The notes beneath the pieces are model-generated. The model saw only the letters and a program-made list of their open reading frames with translations. It was not told where the DNA came from and searched no databases. The position numbers and the translations under genes were made by a program. From NCBI GenBank assembly GCA_019634975.1, contig JAHCAI010000013.1:1-64000 (forward strand): 64,000 nucleotides of DNA, read 5' to 3'. This document shows, one piece after another, positions 56,402 through 64,000 of the stretch. Each line of letters begins with the position of its first letter. The stretch's first letter is position 1. Source of the stretch: Burkholderiales bacterium. Its GTDB lineage: Bacteria > Pseudomonadota > Gammaproteobacteria > Burkholderiales > SG8-41.

Positions 56402-57229
56402 ATGAAAGTGGATTTACACAGCCATTCGACGTATTCCGATGGCATCCTGAGTCCGGAAGTGCTCGTGGAACGCGCGCTGCAAAGGGGCGTGGACATGCTG
56501 GCGCTGACCGATCACGACGAGGTCGGCGGGCTCTCGGCGGCAGGCAAGGCGGCGGCGGTCTGGGGCTTGCGGCTCATCAATGGCGTGGAGATCTCGGTGC
56601 AGTGGGAATCGGTGACCTTGCATGTCCTCGGATTGTGCATAGATCCCGGCCATGCTCCGCTGGCTGAAGGGCTTGCGGGCATTCGTTCGGGCAGGGAGCA
56701 GCGCGCGCAGCGCATCGCAGCCAGCCTGGCTGATGCCGGCATTGCGGATTCGCTTGAAGGTGCGCGCCGGTATGCGAAAAATCCCGACCTGGTGAGCCGC
56801 GCGCACTTTGCGCGTTACCTGGTGGAGGCCGGGCATGCGCGGGACACCAATGCGGTGTTCCGCAGCTATCTGACACCCGGCAAGCCAGGCTATGTGCCCC
56901 ACCAGTGGGCCGGCTTGCCCGAAGCGCTGTCATGGATTGCCGGCAGCGGCGGCCTCGCGGTGCTCGCGCACCCGGGGCGTTACCCGCTGAACCAGCAGCA
57001 GTGCGAGCGCCTGCTCGGGGAGTTCGTGGCGCTGGGCGGGGCCGCCGTGGAAGTGGTGAGCGGCTCCCACGCGCCGGACGAGTTCGTGACCTGGGCACGT
57101 TATGCCCGCCGCTTCGGATTACGGGCATCGGCAGGGTCGGATTTCCACGGGCCCGGGGAAAGCTACCGCGACGTCGGCAACGTGCCGGCGCTGCCGGCCG
57201 GCTGCACGCCGGTCTGGTCCGATTTCTGA
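56402..57229 (+). CDS. rnm: PHP-domain phosphoesterase RNase AM (YciV)
   Basis: 275 residues: the PHP motifs VDLHSHSTYSDG, LALTDHDEVGG, GVEIS, LAHPGRYPL and ASAGSDFHGP supply the metal ligands. Characterised members remove 5' nucleotides and hydrolyse 3',5'-bisphosphonucleosides, and process ribosomal RNA 5' ends. ATG 56402 gives the family start MKVDLHSHS. A TATGAT at 56375-56380 could be its -10 element. It is followed by yciO, the usual neighbour. Confidence 0.92.
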   Translation: MKVDLHSHSTYSDGILSPEVLVERALQRGVDMLALTDHDEVGGLSAAGKAAAVWGLRLINGVEISVQWESVTLHVLGLCIDPGHAPLAEGLAGIRSGREQRAQRIAASLADAGIADSLEGARRYAKNPDLVSRAHFARYLVEAGHARDTNAVFRSYLTPGKPGYVPHQWAGLPEALSWIAGSGGLAVLAHPGRYPLNQQQCERLLGEFVALGGAAVEVVSGSHAPDEFVTWARYARRFGLRASAGSDFHGPGESYRDVGNVPALPAGCTPVWSDF

Positions 57230-57265
57230 TCCCGGCATCCGGAACGCCAGGACGCGGATCGCGGC

Positions 57266-57889
57266 ATGTCGCAGTATTTCGCCATCCATCCGGAAAACCC
57301 GCAGCTGCGGCTGATCCGGCGCGCGGCGGACATCATCCGTGCAGGCGGAATCATCGTCTATCCCACGGATTCCTGCTACGCACTGGGTTGTCATATCGGC
57401 GACAAGGCGGCGATGGAGCGGATCCGCGCGATCCGCGCTGTGGATGAGCGGCACCACCTGACACTGGTCTGCCGCGACCTGTCGGAATTGTCCACTTACG
57501 CCCGGGTCGACAACCGTCAGTTCCGCCTGCTCAAGGCGGCGACGCCCGGCAGCTATGTGTTCATTCTCGAGGCGACCCGCGAGCTGCCAAAGCGGCTGCA
57601 GCATCCGCGGCGGCGGACCATCGGATTGCGGATTCCGGACCATCCGGTGGTGGATGCGCTGCTGGCGGAGCTCGGGGAACCGATCCTGTCGTCCACGCTG
57701 CTGCTGCCAGGCGATGAACTGCCCCACACTGACGCCGCGGAAATCCGTGACCGGCTGGAGCACCAGGTTGACCTGGTTCTTGATGGCGGTTCCTGCGGCA
57801 TCGAGCCCTCCACGGTCGTCGACCTGAGCGGTCCCTCGCCCGTACTGGTGCGCGCCGGCAAGGGGCCGCTGGCGCCGCTTGGCCTTTAA
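57266..57889 (+). CDS. yciO: YciO/Sua5/YrdC-family protein
   Basis: 207 residues of the YrdC-like nucleotide-binding fold (IIRAGGIIVYPTDSCYALGC, RAVDERHHLTLVCRDL, TPGSYVFILEAT, RTIGLRIPDHPVV). It belongs to the YciO subgroup, shorter than Sua5 and TsaC, whose threonylcarbamoyl-AMP activity is weak or unproven. Position between rnm and trpS is conserved. Confidence 0.9.
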   Translation: MSQYFAIHPENPQLRLIRRAADIIRAGGIIVYPTDSCYALGCHIGDKAAMERIRAIRAVDERHHLTLVCRDLSELSTYARVDNRQFRLLKAATPGSYVFILEATRELPKRLQHPRRRTIGLRIPDHPVVDALLAELGEPILSSTLLLPGDELPHTDAAEIRDRLEHQVDLVLDGGSCGIEPSTVVDLSGPSPVLVRAGKGPLAPLGL

Positions 57890-57980
57890 AAGGGCCGGAA
57901 AATCATGATCTTGGAATGGCGATTGGCCACATCGGCTAAAATCGGGGTTCTGCCGGTACTGTCGTTCGCGCGAGCGTATT

Positions 57981-58022
57981 TCATAACCATCTGTTTTTAT
58001 TGATTATTTTCTTTTTTTCAGG
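57981..58022 (+). repeat. AT-rich intergenic element, copy C
   Basis: TAACCATCTGTTTTTATTGA from 57984 followed by a T-rich tail. It lies 38 bases upstream of the trpS start codon. The tail is the most T-rich of the six copies. Confidence 0.55.
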
Positions 58023-58059
58023 CAGCGCATCACCATTCCCGCAATCCCCGGATCCATTC

Positions 58060-59265
58060 ATGTTTGAAAACCGCGTTCTTTCCGGCATGCGCCCCACGGG
58101 GGCCCTGCATTTTGGCCACTACCATGGTGTGCTGAAGAACTGGACCAAGCTCCAGCATGAGCACCAATGCCTGTTTTTCGTCGCGGACTGGCATGCCCTG
58201 ACCACGCACTATGACGATCCCGCCACGATCGAAAACCATGCCTGGGACATGGTGGTGGACTGGCTGGCTGCCGGCGTCGACCCGGCGCAGGCCACGCTGT
58301 TCATCCAGTCCAAGGTGCCCGAGCACGCCGAACTGCACTTGCTGCTGTCGATGATCACGCCGCTGTCCTGGCTGGAGCGGGTGCCGACGTACAAGGACCA
58401 GCAGGAAAAGCTGGCCGAGAAGGACCTCGCCACGTACGGCTTTCTCGGCTATCCGCTGTTGCAGAGCGCCGATATCCTGATCTACCGCGCGAACCTGGTG
58501 CCGGTCGGTGAGGACCAGGTGCCGCATGTCGAGATCACCCGGGAAATCGCCCGGCGTTTCAACCATGTGTTCGGACGCGAGCCCGGGTTCGAGGAGAAGG
58601 CGGAGGCCGCCATCCGGAAACTCGGAGCGAAGCGCGGCAAGCTGTACCGCAAGCTGCGCACGGACTACCTGGAAAAAGGCAATGATGAGGCGCTGGCCGC
58701 GGCGCGGGCGCTTCTCGAGGAAACCCAGAATCTGCCCCTGGGCGACCGTGAGCGGCTGTTCGGCTACATCGAGGGCGGCGGCAAAGTCATACTGACCGAG
58801 CCGCAGGCGCTGCTGACCGAGTCTGCAAAAATGCCCGGCCTTGATGGCCAGAAGATGTCCAAGTCATACAACAACACCATCGCGCTTCGCGAGAGTCCGG
58901 AAGAAGTGGCGAGGAAAATCAAGACCATGCCCACCGACCCGGCGCGTGTGAAACGCTCTGATCCCGGTGATCCCGACAAGTGCCCGGTTTGGCAGCTGCA
59001 TCTGGTGTATTCCGACGCCGACAGGAAACAGTGGGTGCAGGAAGGCTGCCGCAGCGCCGGCATTGGCTGCCTGGAGTGCAAGCAGCCGGTGATCGATGCG
59101 ATAGTGGCCGAGCAGAAGCCGATGCGCGAGCGGGCCGAGCGCTATCTTGACGATCCGACACTGGTGCGCAACATCATTGCGGATGGCTGCGAAAAAGCAC
59201 GCAAGCTGGCGCAGGAAACCCTGCGTGACGTGCGCGAGGTGATGGGGCTTGATTATTCCCTCTGA
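58060..59265 (+). CDS. trpS: Tryptophanyl-tRNA synthetase
   Basis: 401 residues. The class I HIGH-type motif is GALHFGHYHG and KMSKS is GQKMSKSYNN. An insertion of about 70 residues (RKLGAKRGKLYRKLRTDYL and following) lies between the two motifs, typical of the longer betaproteobacterial TrpS. ATG 58060 (MFENRVLSG) is the family start. The upstream part of the frame lies in the AT-rich element. Confidence 0.95.
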   Translation: MFENRVLSGMRPTGALHFGHYHGVLKNWTKLQHEHQCLFFVADWHALTTHYDDPATIENHAWDMVVDWLAAGVDPAQATLFIQSKVPEHAELHLLLSMITPLSWLERVPTYKDQQEKLAEKDLATYGFLGYPLLQSADILIYRANLVPVGEDQVPHVEITREIARRFNHVFGREPGFEEKAEAAIRKLGAKRGKLYRKLRTDYLEKGNDEALAAARALLEETQNLPLGDRERLFGYIEGGGKVILTEPQALLTESAKMPGLDGQKMSKSYNNTIALRESPEEVARKIKTMPTDPARVKRSDPGDPDKCPVWQLHLVYSDADRKQWVQEGCRSAGIGCLECKQPVIDAIVAEQKPMRERAERYLDDPTLVRNIIADGCEKARKLAQETLRDVREVMGLDYSL

Positions 59266-59275
59266 GGGGCGGACT

Positions 59276-62200
59276 TCAGTGGAAGTCCCTTGATCCGGTG
59301 GCCAGCTTTCCAAGCAGCGTGCTGTGATCCTGCAGCCGGGAGGCGACGAGGTGGATGACATCACCCGCCTTCTGAACGATGCCCGTGACACCAAGCAGCC
59401 TTGACTGCAGCAGTTCGCGGCGCTGTGCTTCAATCAGCCGCGGCCACACGATCACGTTGACGCAGCCCGTTTCATCCTCCAGCGTGACGAACATCGTGCC
59501 GCGCGCCGTCCCTGGACGCTGGCGGCAGGTTACGATCCCGGCGGTCCGCGCCCGGCTGCCGTTTTCCAGCGAGCGAAGGGTTTCAGCGCTGACCAGCCGC
59601 AGGCGCTCCAGGCGCGGTCGCAGCAGCGCCAGCGGATGCCGTCCCAGCGTCAAGCCGGTGCTGGCGTAGTCAGCAACGATGTTTTCGGCCTCGCCGGGCG
59701 CAAACAGCTGCAGCTGCGGTTCCTCGACAGCTGTCGCTGCCAGCACGCCTTCAAGCGGCTGCGCGCCCGCGGCGGCCCAGTGCGCCTGCCGCCTGTGTCC
59801 CGCGAGCGTTGCCAGCGCGCCGGCGTCGGCGAGCCGTCTCAGCAATCCTGCATCCAGCGTGGCGCGTGCGGCAAGATCGGCAGTGTCAGTGAACGGTCGT
59901 TGCAGCCGCGCCGAGACGATGCGCCGTGCCGCATCGGCGCCCAGGCCTTTGATCAGGGACAGCCCAAGACGTACCCCCGGCGACTTGGCTCCACCTTCAA
60001 GACGGCATTCCCGGCAGCTGTGGACCACATCAACCGGATGCACCCGGACACCATGGCGGCGCGCGTCCTGCACTAGCTGCGAAGGCGCATAGAAACCCAG
60101 CGGCTGGGCATTGAGCATGCCGGCGAGGAAAGCCGCGGGCTCGTGCAGCTTGAGCCAGGCGGAGACATAGGCCAGCAGCGCAAAGCTTGCAGAATGGGAT
60201 TCCGGGAAACCGTATTCGCCGAAGCCGCAGATCTGCTGGTATATCTGCTCGGCGAATTCCGGTTTATAGCCGCGAGCAAGCATGCCGTTCACCAGGCGCT
60301 CCCGGAAGTGCCCAAGGCCGCCTTTGCGTTTCCAGGCAGCCATCGAACGGCGCAGCTGGTCGGCCTCTCCAGGGGTGAATCCGGCGGCAACGACGGCGAG
60401 CTGCATGACCTGTTCCTGGAAAATGGGGACGCCCAGCGTGCGTTCGAGTACGGTCCTTACCTCATCGGAAGGGTAATCGACTGCCTCCGCACCGCTGCGC
60501 CGGCGCAGATAGGGATGCACCATGCCGCCCTGTATCGGACCGGGGCGGACAATGGCAATCTGCACGACAAGGTCGTAGAACGTTTCAGGCCGCAGCCGCG
60601 GCAGCATGGACATCTGTGCCCGGGACTCGACCTGGAAAACGCCGATGGTGTCGGCACGCCGCAGCAGGCGGTAGACCGCGGGATCATCGCCGCGATCGAT
60701 GATGGCTTTCATGGTCAGCGCCGTGCCGCGCAGCCCGTTGACGGCTTCCAGGGTGTGACGGATCGCCGACAGCATGCCCAGTGCAAGCACATCGACCTTG
60801 AGCAATCCGAGGGATTCCAGGTCGTCCTTGTCCCATTGGATGACCGTGCGCTCGGGCATCGCCGCATTCTCGATCGGCACCATGCGTGCCAGCGGACCTG
60901 CCGAAATCACGAATCCGCCGACATGCTGTGAGAGATGCCTGGGGAAACCGGCGAGCTCGCGGGAAAGTCGCATGACCCTGCGCGTGACCGGGCTTCCGGT
61001 GTCAATGCCGGCTTCGCTCAGCCGCTGCGCCATTGCAGGTCCCCGATCCCACCACGCCATTGATCGCGACATGCGCTGGATAAGCGTGCCGTCCAGTCCC
61101 AGCGCGCGGCCCACATCGCGCAGCGCGCTGCGCGGCCGGTAGGTGACCAGGGTAGCCGCCAGCGCCGCGCGCTCGCGCCCGTACTTGCCGTAAATGTACT
61201 GGATGACTTCCTCGCGTCGCTGGTGTTCGAAATCGACGTCTATGTCCGGCGGCTCGTCGCGCTCCCTGGAAATGAAACGCTCGAAGAGGACATCCATGCG
61301 TGAAGGATCCACCTCGGTGATGCCGAGGCAGTAGCATACTGCGGAGTTTGCCGCCGACCCCCGCCCCTGGCAGAGGATCCCGCGTGAACGCGCGAAGGCG
61401 ACAATGTCCTGCACGGTCAGGAAGAAGTGTTCATAGCCGAGTTCGGCAATCAGTGACAGTTCCCGTTCGACCAGGCGGAGCACTTTTTCCCTGTCCTTTT
61501 CCGGCAGGCGCCGGTTGAGGCCGGCCATGGCGAGTTCGCGCAGGTGGGCGGTGGCAGTCCGGCCCGCGGGAACCAGCTCACCCGGATATTCGTAGCGCAG
61601 GCTGTCCAGCGAGAAATTGCAGCGTTGCGCCACGCGCAGGGTTTCGGCAAGCAGCGGTGCCGGATAGATTTGCGCCAGCCGCAGCCGCGATCGCAGGTGC
61701 CGCTCTGCGTTGGGTTGCAGTGCATGTCCCGCGGCCTGCAGCGGTGTTCGCAGCCGTATGGCCGTCAGGGTATCCTGCAGCGGCTTGCGTGAGCGCAAAT
61801 GCATATGCACGTCGCCTGCAGCCACCAGCGGCAGGCTGCAACGCCGGCCCAGGTCCTGCAGGGACTGCAGACGGCCGGCGTCATTGGGACCGTACAGCAA
61901 TTCGACCGCGATCCAGGCGCAAGCCGGGAACCGGCGTGCCACGAAGCGGGCGTCCGCCTCGCTGGGAAGGTCTCCCGGCAGCAACAATGCCAGGCAATGA
62001 TCGAGATTGATTTCCAGGTCTTCCCGCGCCAGGCGGTAGGCGCCCTTGGCCGAGCGCCGCCGGCCTCGGCTGATGAGCGTCGATATGTGGCCATAAGCCT
62101 CACGGTTGGATGCCAGCAGCACCAGCCGTATCTGCTCGTCAAGGACAATCTCTGTGCCGATCAGCAGCTTGAGCCCGCAGTCGCGGGCGGCGACATGGGC

Positions 62201-62362
62201 GCGCACGATCCCGGCCATGGAGCACTCGTCGGTGATGGCCAGGGCGGAATATCCCAGTGCGTGCGCGCGCAGGACCAATTCCTCAGGGTGGGATGCACCG
62301 CGCAGGAACGTGAAGTTCGAGATGCAGTGCAACTCTGCGTACCCGGGCAGATCGGCGGCCAT
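59276..62362 (-). CDS. dnaE2: Error-prone DNA polymerase DnaE2 (ImuC)
   Basis: C-family polymerase of about 1028 residues. The PHP domain starts YAELHCISNFTFLRGASHP. The palm has the catalytic aspartates in DEPPDIDVDF with HQRREEVIQY. The C-terminal OB domain (TAGIVTCRQRPG, FVTLEDETGCVNVIVWP) replaces the DnaE1 clamp and tau regions. It acts with ImuA and ImuB in damage-induced translesion synthesis. ATG 62362 lies eight bases after the imuB stop. An in-frame start 36 bases further upstream is possible. Confidence 0.94.
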   Translation of the reverse strand: MAADLPGYAELHCISNFTFLRGASHPEELVLRAHALGYSALAITDECSMAGIVRAHVAARDCGLKLLIGTEIVLDEQIRLVLLASNREAYGHISTLISRGRRRSAKGAYRLAREDLEINLDHCLALLLPGDLPSEADARFVARRFPACAWIAVELLYGPNDAGRLQSLQDLGRRCSLPLVAAGDVHMHLRSRKPLQDTLTAIRLRTPLQAAGHALQPNAERHLRSRLRLAQIYPAPLLAETLRVAQRCNFSLDSLRYEYPGELVPAGRTATAHLRELAMAGLNRRLPEKDREKVLRLVERELSLIAELGYEHFFLTVQDIVAFARSRGILCQGRGSAANSAVCYCLGITEVDPSRMDVLFERFISRERDEPPDIDVDFEHQRREEVIQYIYGKYGRERAALAATLVTYRPRSALRDVGRALGLDGTLIQRMSRSMAWWDRGPAMAQRLSEAGIDTGSPVTRRVMRLSRELAGFPRHLSQHVGGFVISAGPLARMVPIENAAMPERTVIQWDKDDLESLGLLKVDVLALGMLSAIRHTLEAVNGLRGTALTMKAIIDRGDDPAVYRLLRRADTIGVFQVESRAQMSMLPRLRPETFYDLVVQIAIVRPGPIQGGMVHPYLRRRSGAEAVDYPSDEVRTVLERTLGVPIFQEQVMQLAVVAAGFTPGEADQLRRSMAAWKRKGGLGHFRERLVNGMLARGYKPEFAEQIYQQICGFGEYGFPESHSASFALLAYVSAWLKLHEPAAFLAGMLNAQPLGFYAPSQLVQDARRHGVRVHPVDVVHSCRECRLEGGAKSPGVRLGLSLIKGLGADAARRIVSARLQRPFTDTADLAARATLDAGLLRRLADAGALATLAGHRRQAHWAAAGAQPLEGVLAATAVEEPQLQLFAPGEAENIVADYASTGLTLGRHPLALLRPRLERLRLVSAETLRSLENGSRARTAGIVTCRQRPGTARGTMFVTLEDETGCVNVIVWPRLIEAQRRELLQSRLLGVTGIVQKAGDVIHLVASRLQDHSTLLGKLATGSRDFH

Positions 62363-62370
62363 ATCGTGTT

Positions 62371-63816
62371 TCAGGAAAAATAGCCGTGCAGGAACCATCG
62401 TCCGCCGGGGATGCGTTCCCGGTATATCCAAAGCACTGCATTGCGCGCATCGCGGGCGATGAAATAGTCGCGGATCGCCGGTTGCCGATCCCACCAGCCG
62501 CATTCAATGCGCTCCGGGCCGGCAATGAGTGTCAGAGGTCCTTCGTGCCATGGCACTGACTGGCGCTCCTGCAGCATCCCGGGCTTCTCCAGCAGCCACA
62601 GCGGCCGCCGTACCCCATTGGACATGGCTGCCGGTGTTTTTCTGCCCGTGCCGAGGCTGCAGACACGCCAGGCATGCTCAGGGCGATGATCCATCTGCTG
62701 TTCCAGCCCCTTGATCGCCGCAGGGCCCAGTCGCGCACGCAACCTGTCCAGCAGCCGGTCTGCGGCAGCGGACTGGCTGACCTGTTCCTGCAGCAATGCT
62801 CGGGTGGCGAATGACAGGGGTTGCCGGCGGGTGCAGGCGAGTCCCAGCGCAATTACCGGATGCTCGAGGGTCGTGCTGGCCAGTCGCTCGCGCAACAGCA
62901 CCAGCAGGTGGTCGGCGTCGCGGCTGATGCTGGCCAGATCCATCACCAGGCGGGTCGTATTCCGGCGTTCATGGTGCAGCGTCCAGTGAAGTTGTTGGGC
63001 GCCTTGGCTGGAAGCGGACAGATAAGAGCAGAGCTCGATGCAAAGACGCTTCCCGGCGATCAGCAGGATCCCGGTTTGTGTCGCTGGAGCAGGCAGGGAC
63101 AGGCGACTGTCAAAGTGGTCGGGCAGCGCATAGGTCGGGCGCGGATCCGGCAGCAGGCCCAGCGCACGATCGATCTCGTCCAGCAGGTGCTGTCCAAGAC
63201 GGCGCGCTAGCCCGGCACGGGGGAGTGCCGCGCAGTCGCCGATACTTTTGATTCCGAAGCGCTGCAAAGCGGCTGCCGGTTCCGGACTGTCCAGAACGGT
63301 TACCGGCACGCCTTTCAGCGAGGCGGGCAATTCATCGGCCCGTGTGATGCATGCCGTGATGCCGGCACGTGCGAACCACAGTGCTGCCTGCGGCGTCGGG
63401 GCGCAGGCCATGCGGAAGGAATATCCCAGTTTGCCCAGGTTTCCGGCGATTGCCCGGCGCAGGCGGCCAATGCCGCGAAACAGCACAAGCGAAGCCCCGA
63501 TTTCCAGGACCAGTTCCGCAGGACCGGCGAGACTGACCTGGGGAGTGAACGAGAGGAGGCTGGCCGCAATACGCTCTACTGCGCAGCGCTCGGCAGGGAG
63601 GTCGCGGCCGACCACGCACAGATTTCCGCGCAGGGCAGAAGCGGACGCGATGCTCATGCCGGGGCGCACACCGCAATCGTGTGCGGCGGCATTGCACAGC
63701 AGCACCGTCGCGTTTGCGCCCGCATGTTCGGCCAGGGCCAGCGGCAGCGACTCGGGGTAAGCCCGGGAGTGGATCTCCAGCGCGAGGCGGGGTACGCGGA
63801 TGGCAAGCCACAACAT
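62371..63816 (-). CDS. imuB: ImuB, Y-family polymerase homologue (adaptor)
   Basis: 481 residues with a Y-family fold (LWLAIRVPRLALEI at the start, then LCNAAAHDCGVRPGMSIAS, IKSIGDCAALPRAGLARRLG). The catalytic DxD at the first strand is replaced by IRVP, so the protein cannot act as a polymerase. ImuB is known to link DnaE2 to the sliding clamp, and RLSLP at about 230 is a possible clamp motif. It lies between imuA and dnaE2 on the minus strand. Confidence 0.92.
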   Translation of the reverse strand: MLWLAIRVPRLALEIHSRAYPESLPLALAEHAGANATVLLCNAAAHDCGVRPGMSIASASALRGNLCVVGRDLPAERCAVERIAASLLSFTPQVSLAGPAELVLEIGASLVLFRGIGRLRRAIAGNLGKLGYSFRMACAPTPQAALWFARAGITACITRADELPASLKGVPVTVLDSPEPAAALQRFGIKSIGDCAALPRAGLARRLGQHLLDEIDRALGLLPDPRPTYALPDHFDSRLSLPAPATQTGILLIAGKRLCIELCSYLSASSQGAQQLHWTLHHERRNTTRLVMDLASISRDADHLLVLLRERLASTTLEHPVIALGLACTRRQPLSFATRALLQEQVSQSAAADRLLDRLRARLGPAAIKGLEQQMDHRPEHAWRVCSLGTGRKTPAAMSNGVRRPLWLLEKPGMLQERQSVPWHEGPLTLIAGPERIECGWWDRQPAIRDYFIARDARNAVLWIYRERIPGGRWFLHGYFS

Positions 63817-63865
63817 CGGGCTTCTGCAATAAAACAGGGAGAATGCCCGGGGCTGTGCCGTCGGT

Positions 63866-64000
63866 TCAGCAGGCAGTCTGCAGGAACGCCGGCAACGGCG
63901 TGGTTGTCCATGGCTCCGCCAGGACTGGCGGTCTGCGGGTGAGGGCTGCCTGCAGATCCAGGCGTACCGGGTTTGCGACAGTGCTCCCGCGGCTCTTCAG
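63866..64000 (-). CDS. imuA: ImuA (3' end only)
   Basis: The last 44 codons of a minus-strand gene run in from the window edge and end at TGA 63866-63868, 49 bases before imuB. They read with VRLDLQAALTRRPPVLAEP near the end. The position directly upstream of imuB and dnaE2 identifies it as ImuA, a RecA-related partner of ImuB. The SOS operator of the operon would be outside the window. Confidence 0.75.
   Translation of the reverse strand: MKSRGSTVANPVRLDLQAALTRRPPVLAEPWTTTPLPAFLQTAC

Overview
The window is a contiguous piece of a GC-rich betaproteobacterial chromosome, most likely Burkholderiales or a close relative. The evidence is the gene order thrS-infC-rpmI-rplT-pheS-pheT-ihfA-merR-tRNA-Pro, the surE-pcm-nlpD group, four Bug (TctC-type) periplasmic binding protein genes, and an imuA-imuB-dnaE2 mutagenesis cassette. 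Coding density is high and genes lie on both strands. I see no phage, complete insertion sequence, CRISPR array or integrase.

Layout. 1-7700: translation operon, IHF alpha, a MerR regulator and tRNA-Pro(GGG). 7.9-12.5 kb: nitrilase-family amidase, acyltransferase, and a minus-strand acyl-CoA dehydrogenase / CoA-transferase / RraA-like aldolase group. 12.6-15 kb: surE-pcm-nlpD without rpoS. 15-19 kb: a MoxR / DUF58 / transglutaminase operon. 19-23.6 kb: a 1516-residue multi-PAS histidine kinase with no response regulator beside it. 23.5-28.9 kb: Mth938-like protein, alaC-hom-thrC and nadC. 28.9-35.5 kb: a LysR / amidohydrolase / Bug / Bug catabolic cassette lying between a decayed copy of the 5' end of an FMN glutamate-synthase-like gene and the intact gene. 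35.6-37.6 kb: SorAB-type sulfite dehydrogenase. 37.7-40.3 kb: clpB with a recognisable sigma-32 promoter. 40.7-46.2 kb: an AttEFGH-like ABC exporter group with a hydrolase-OsmC fusion. 46.3-49.4 kb: two more Bug genes and a TauD-family dioxygenase. 49.4-56.1 kb: PIN protein, hotdog thioesterase, YaiI, four-domain rhodanese, TauE/SafE permease, RhlE-type helicase, HNH protein and a duplicated membrane protein. 56.4-59.3 kb: rnm-yciO-trpS. 59.3-64 kb: dnaE2-imuB and the 3' end of imuA, all on the minus strand.

The genes form several working groups: translation, threonine/alanine/NAD biosynthesis, sulfur oxidation (SorAB, rhodanese, TauE-like), uptake and breakdown of organic acids or amides, envelope biogenesis, and damage-induced mutagenesis.

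The most distinctive non-genic signals are: the duplicated and decayed gene start at 28945-29210 that brackets the catabolic cassette; a family of six AT-rich elements close to gene ends (consensus TAACTATTTGTTTTTATTGA, then a T-rich tail); hairpins with T-tracts lying immediately upstream of both thrS and pheS; and an infC gene that appears to start at AUA.
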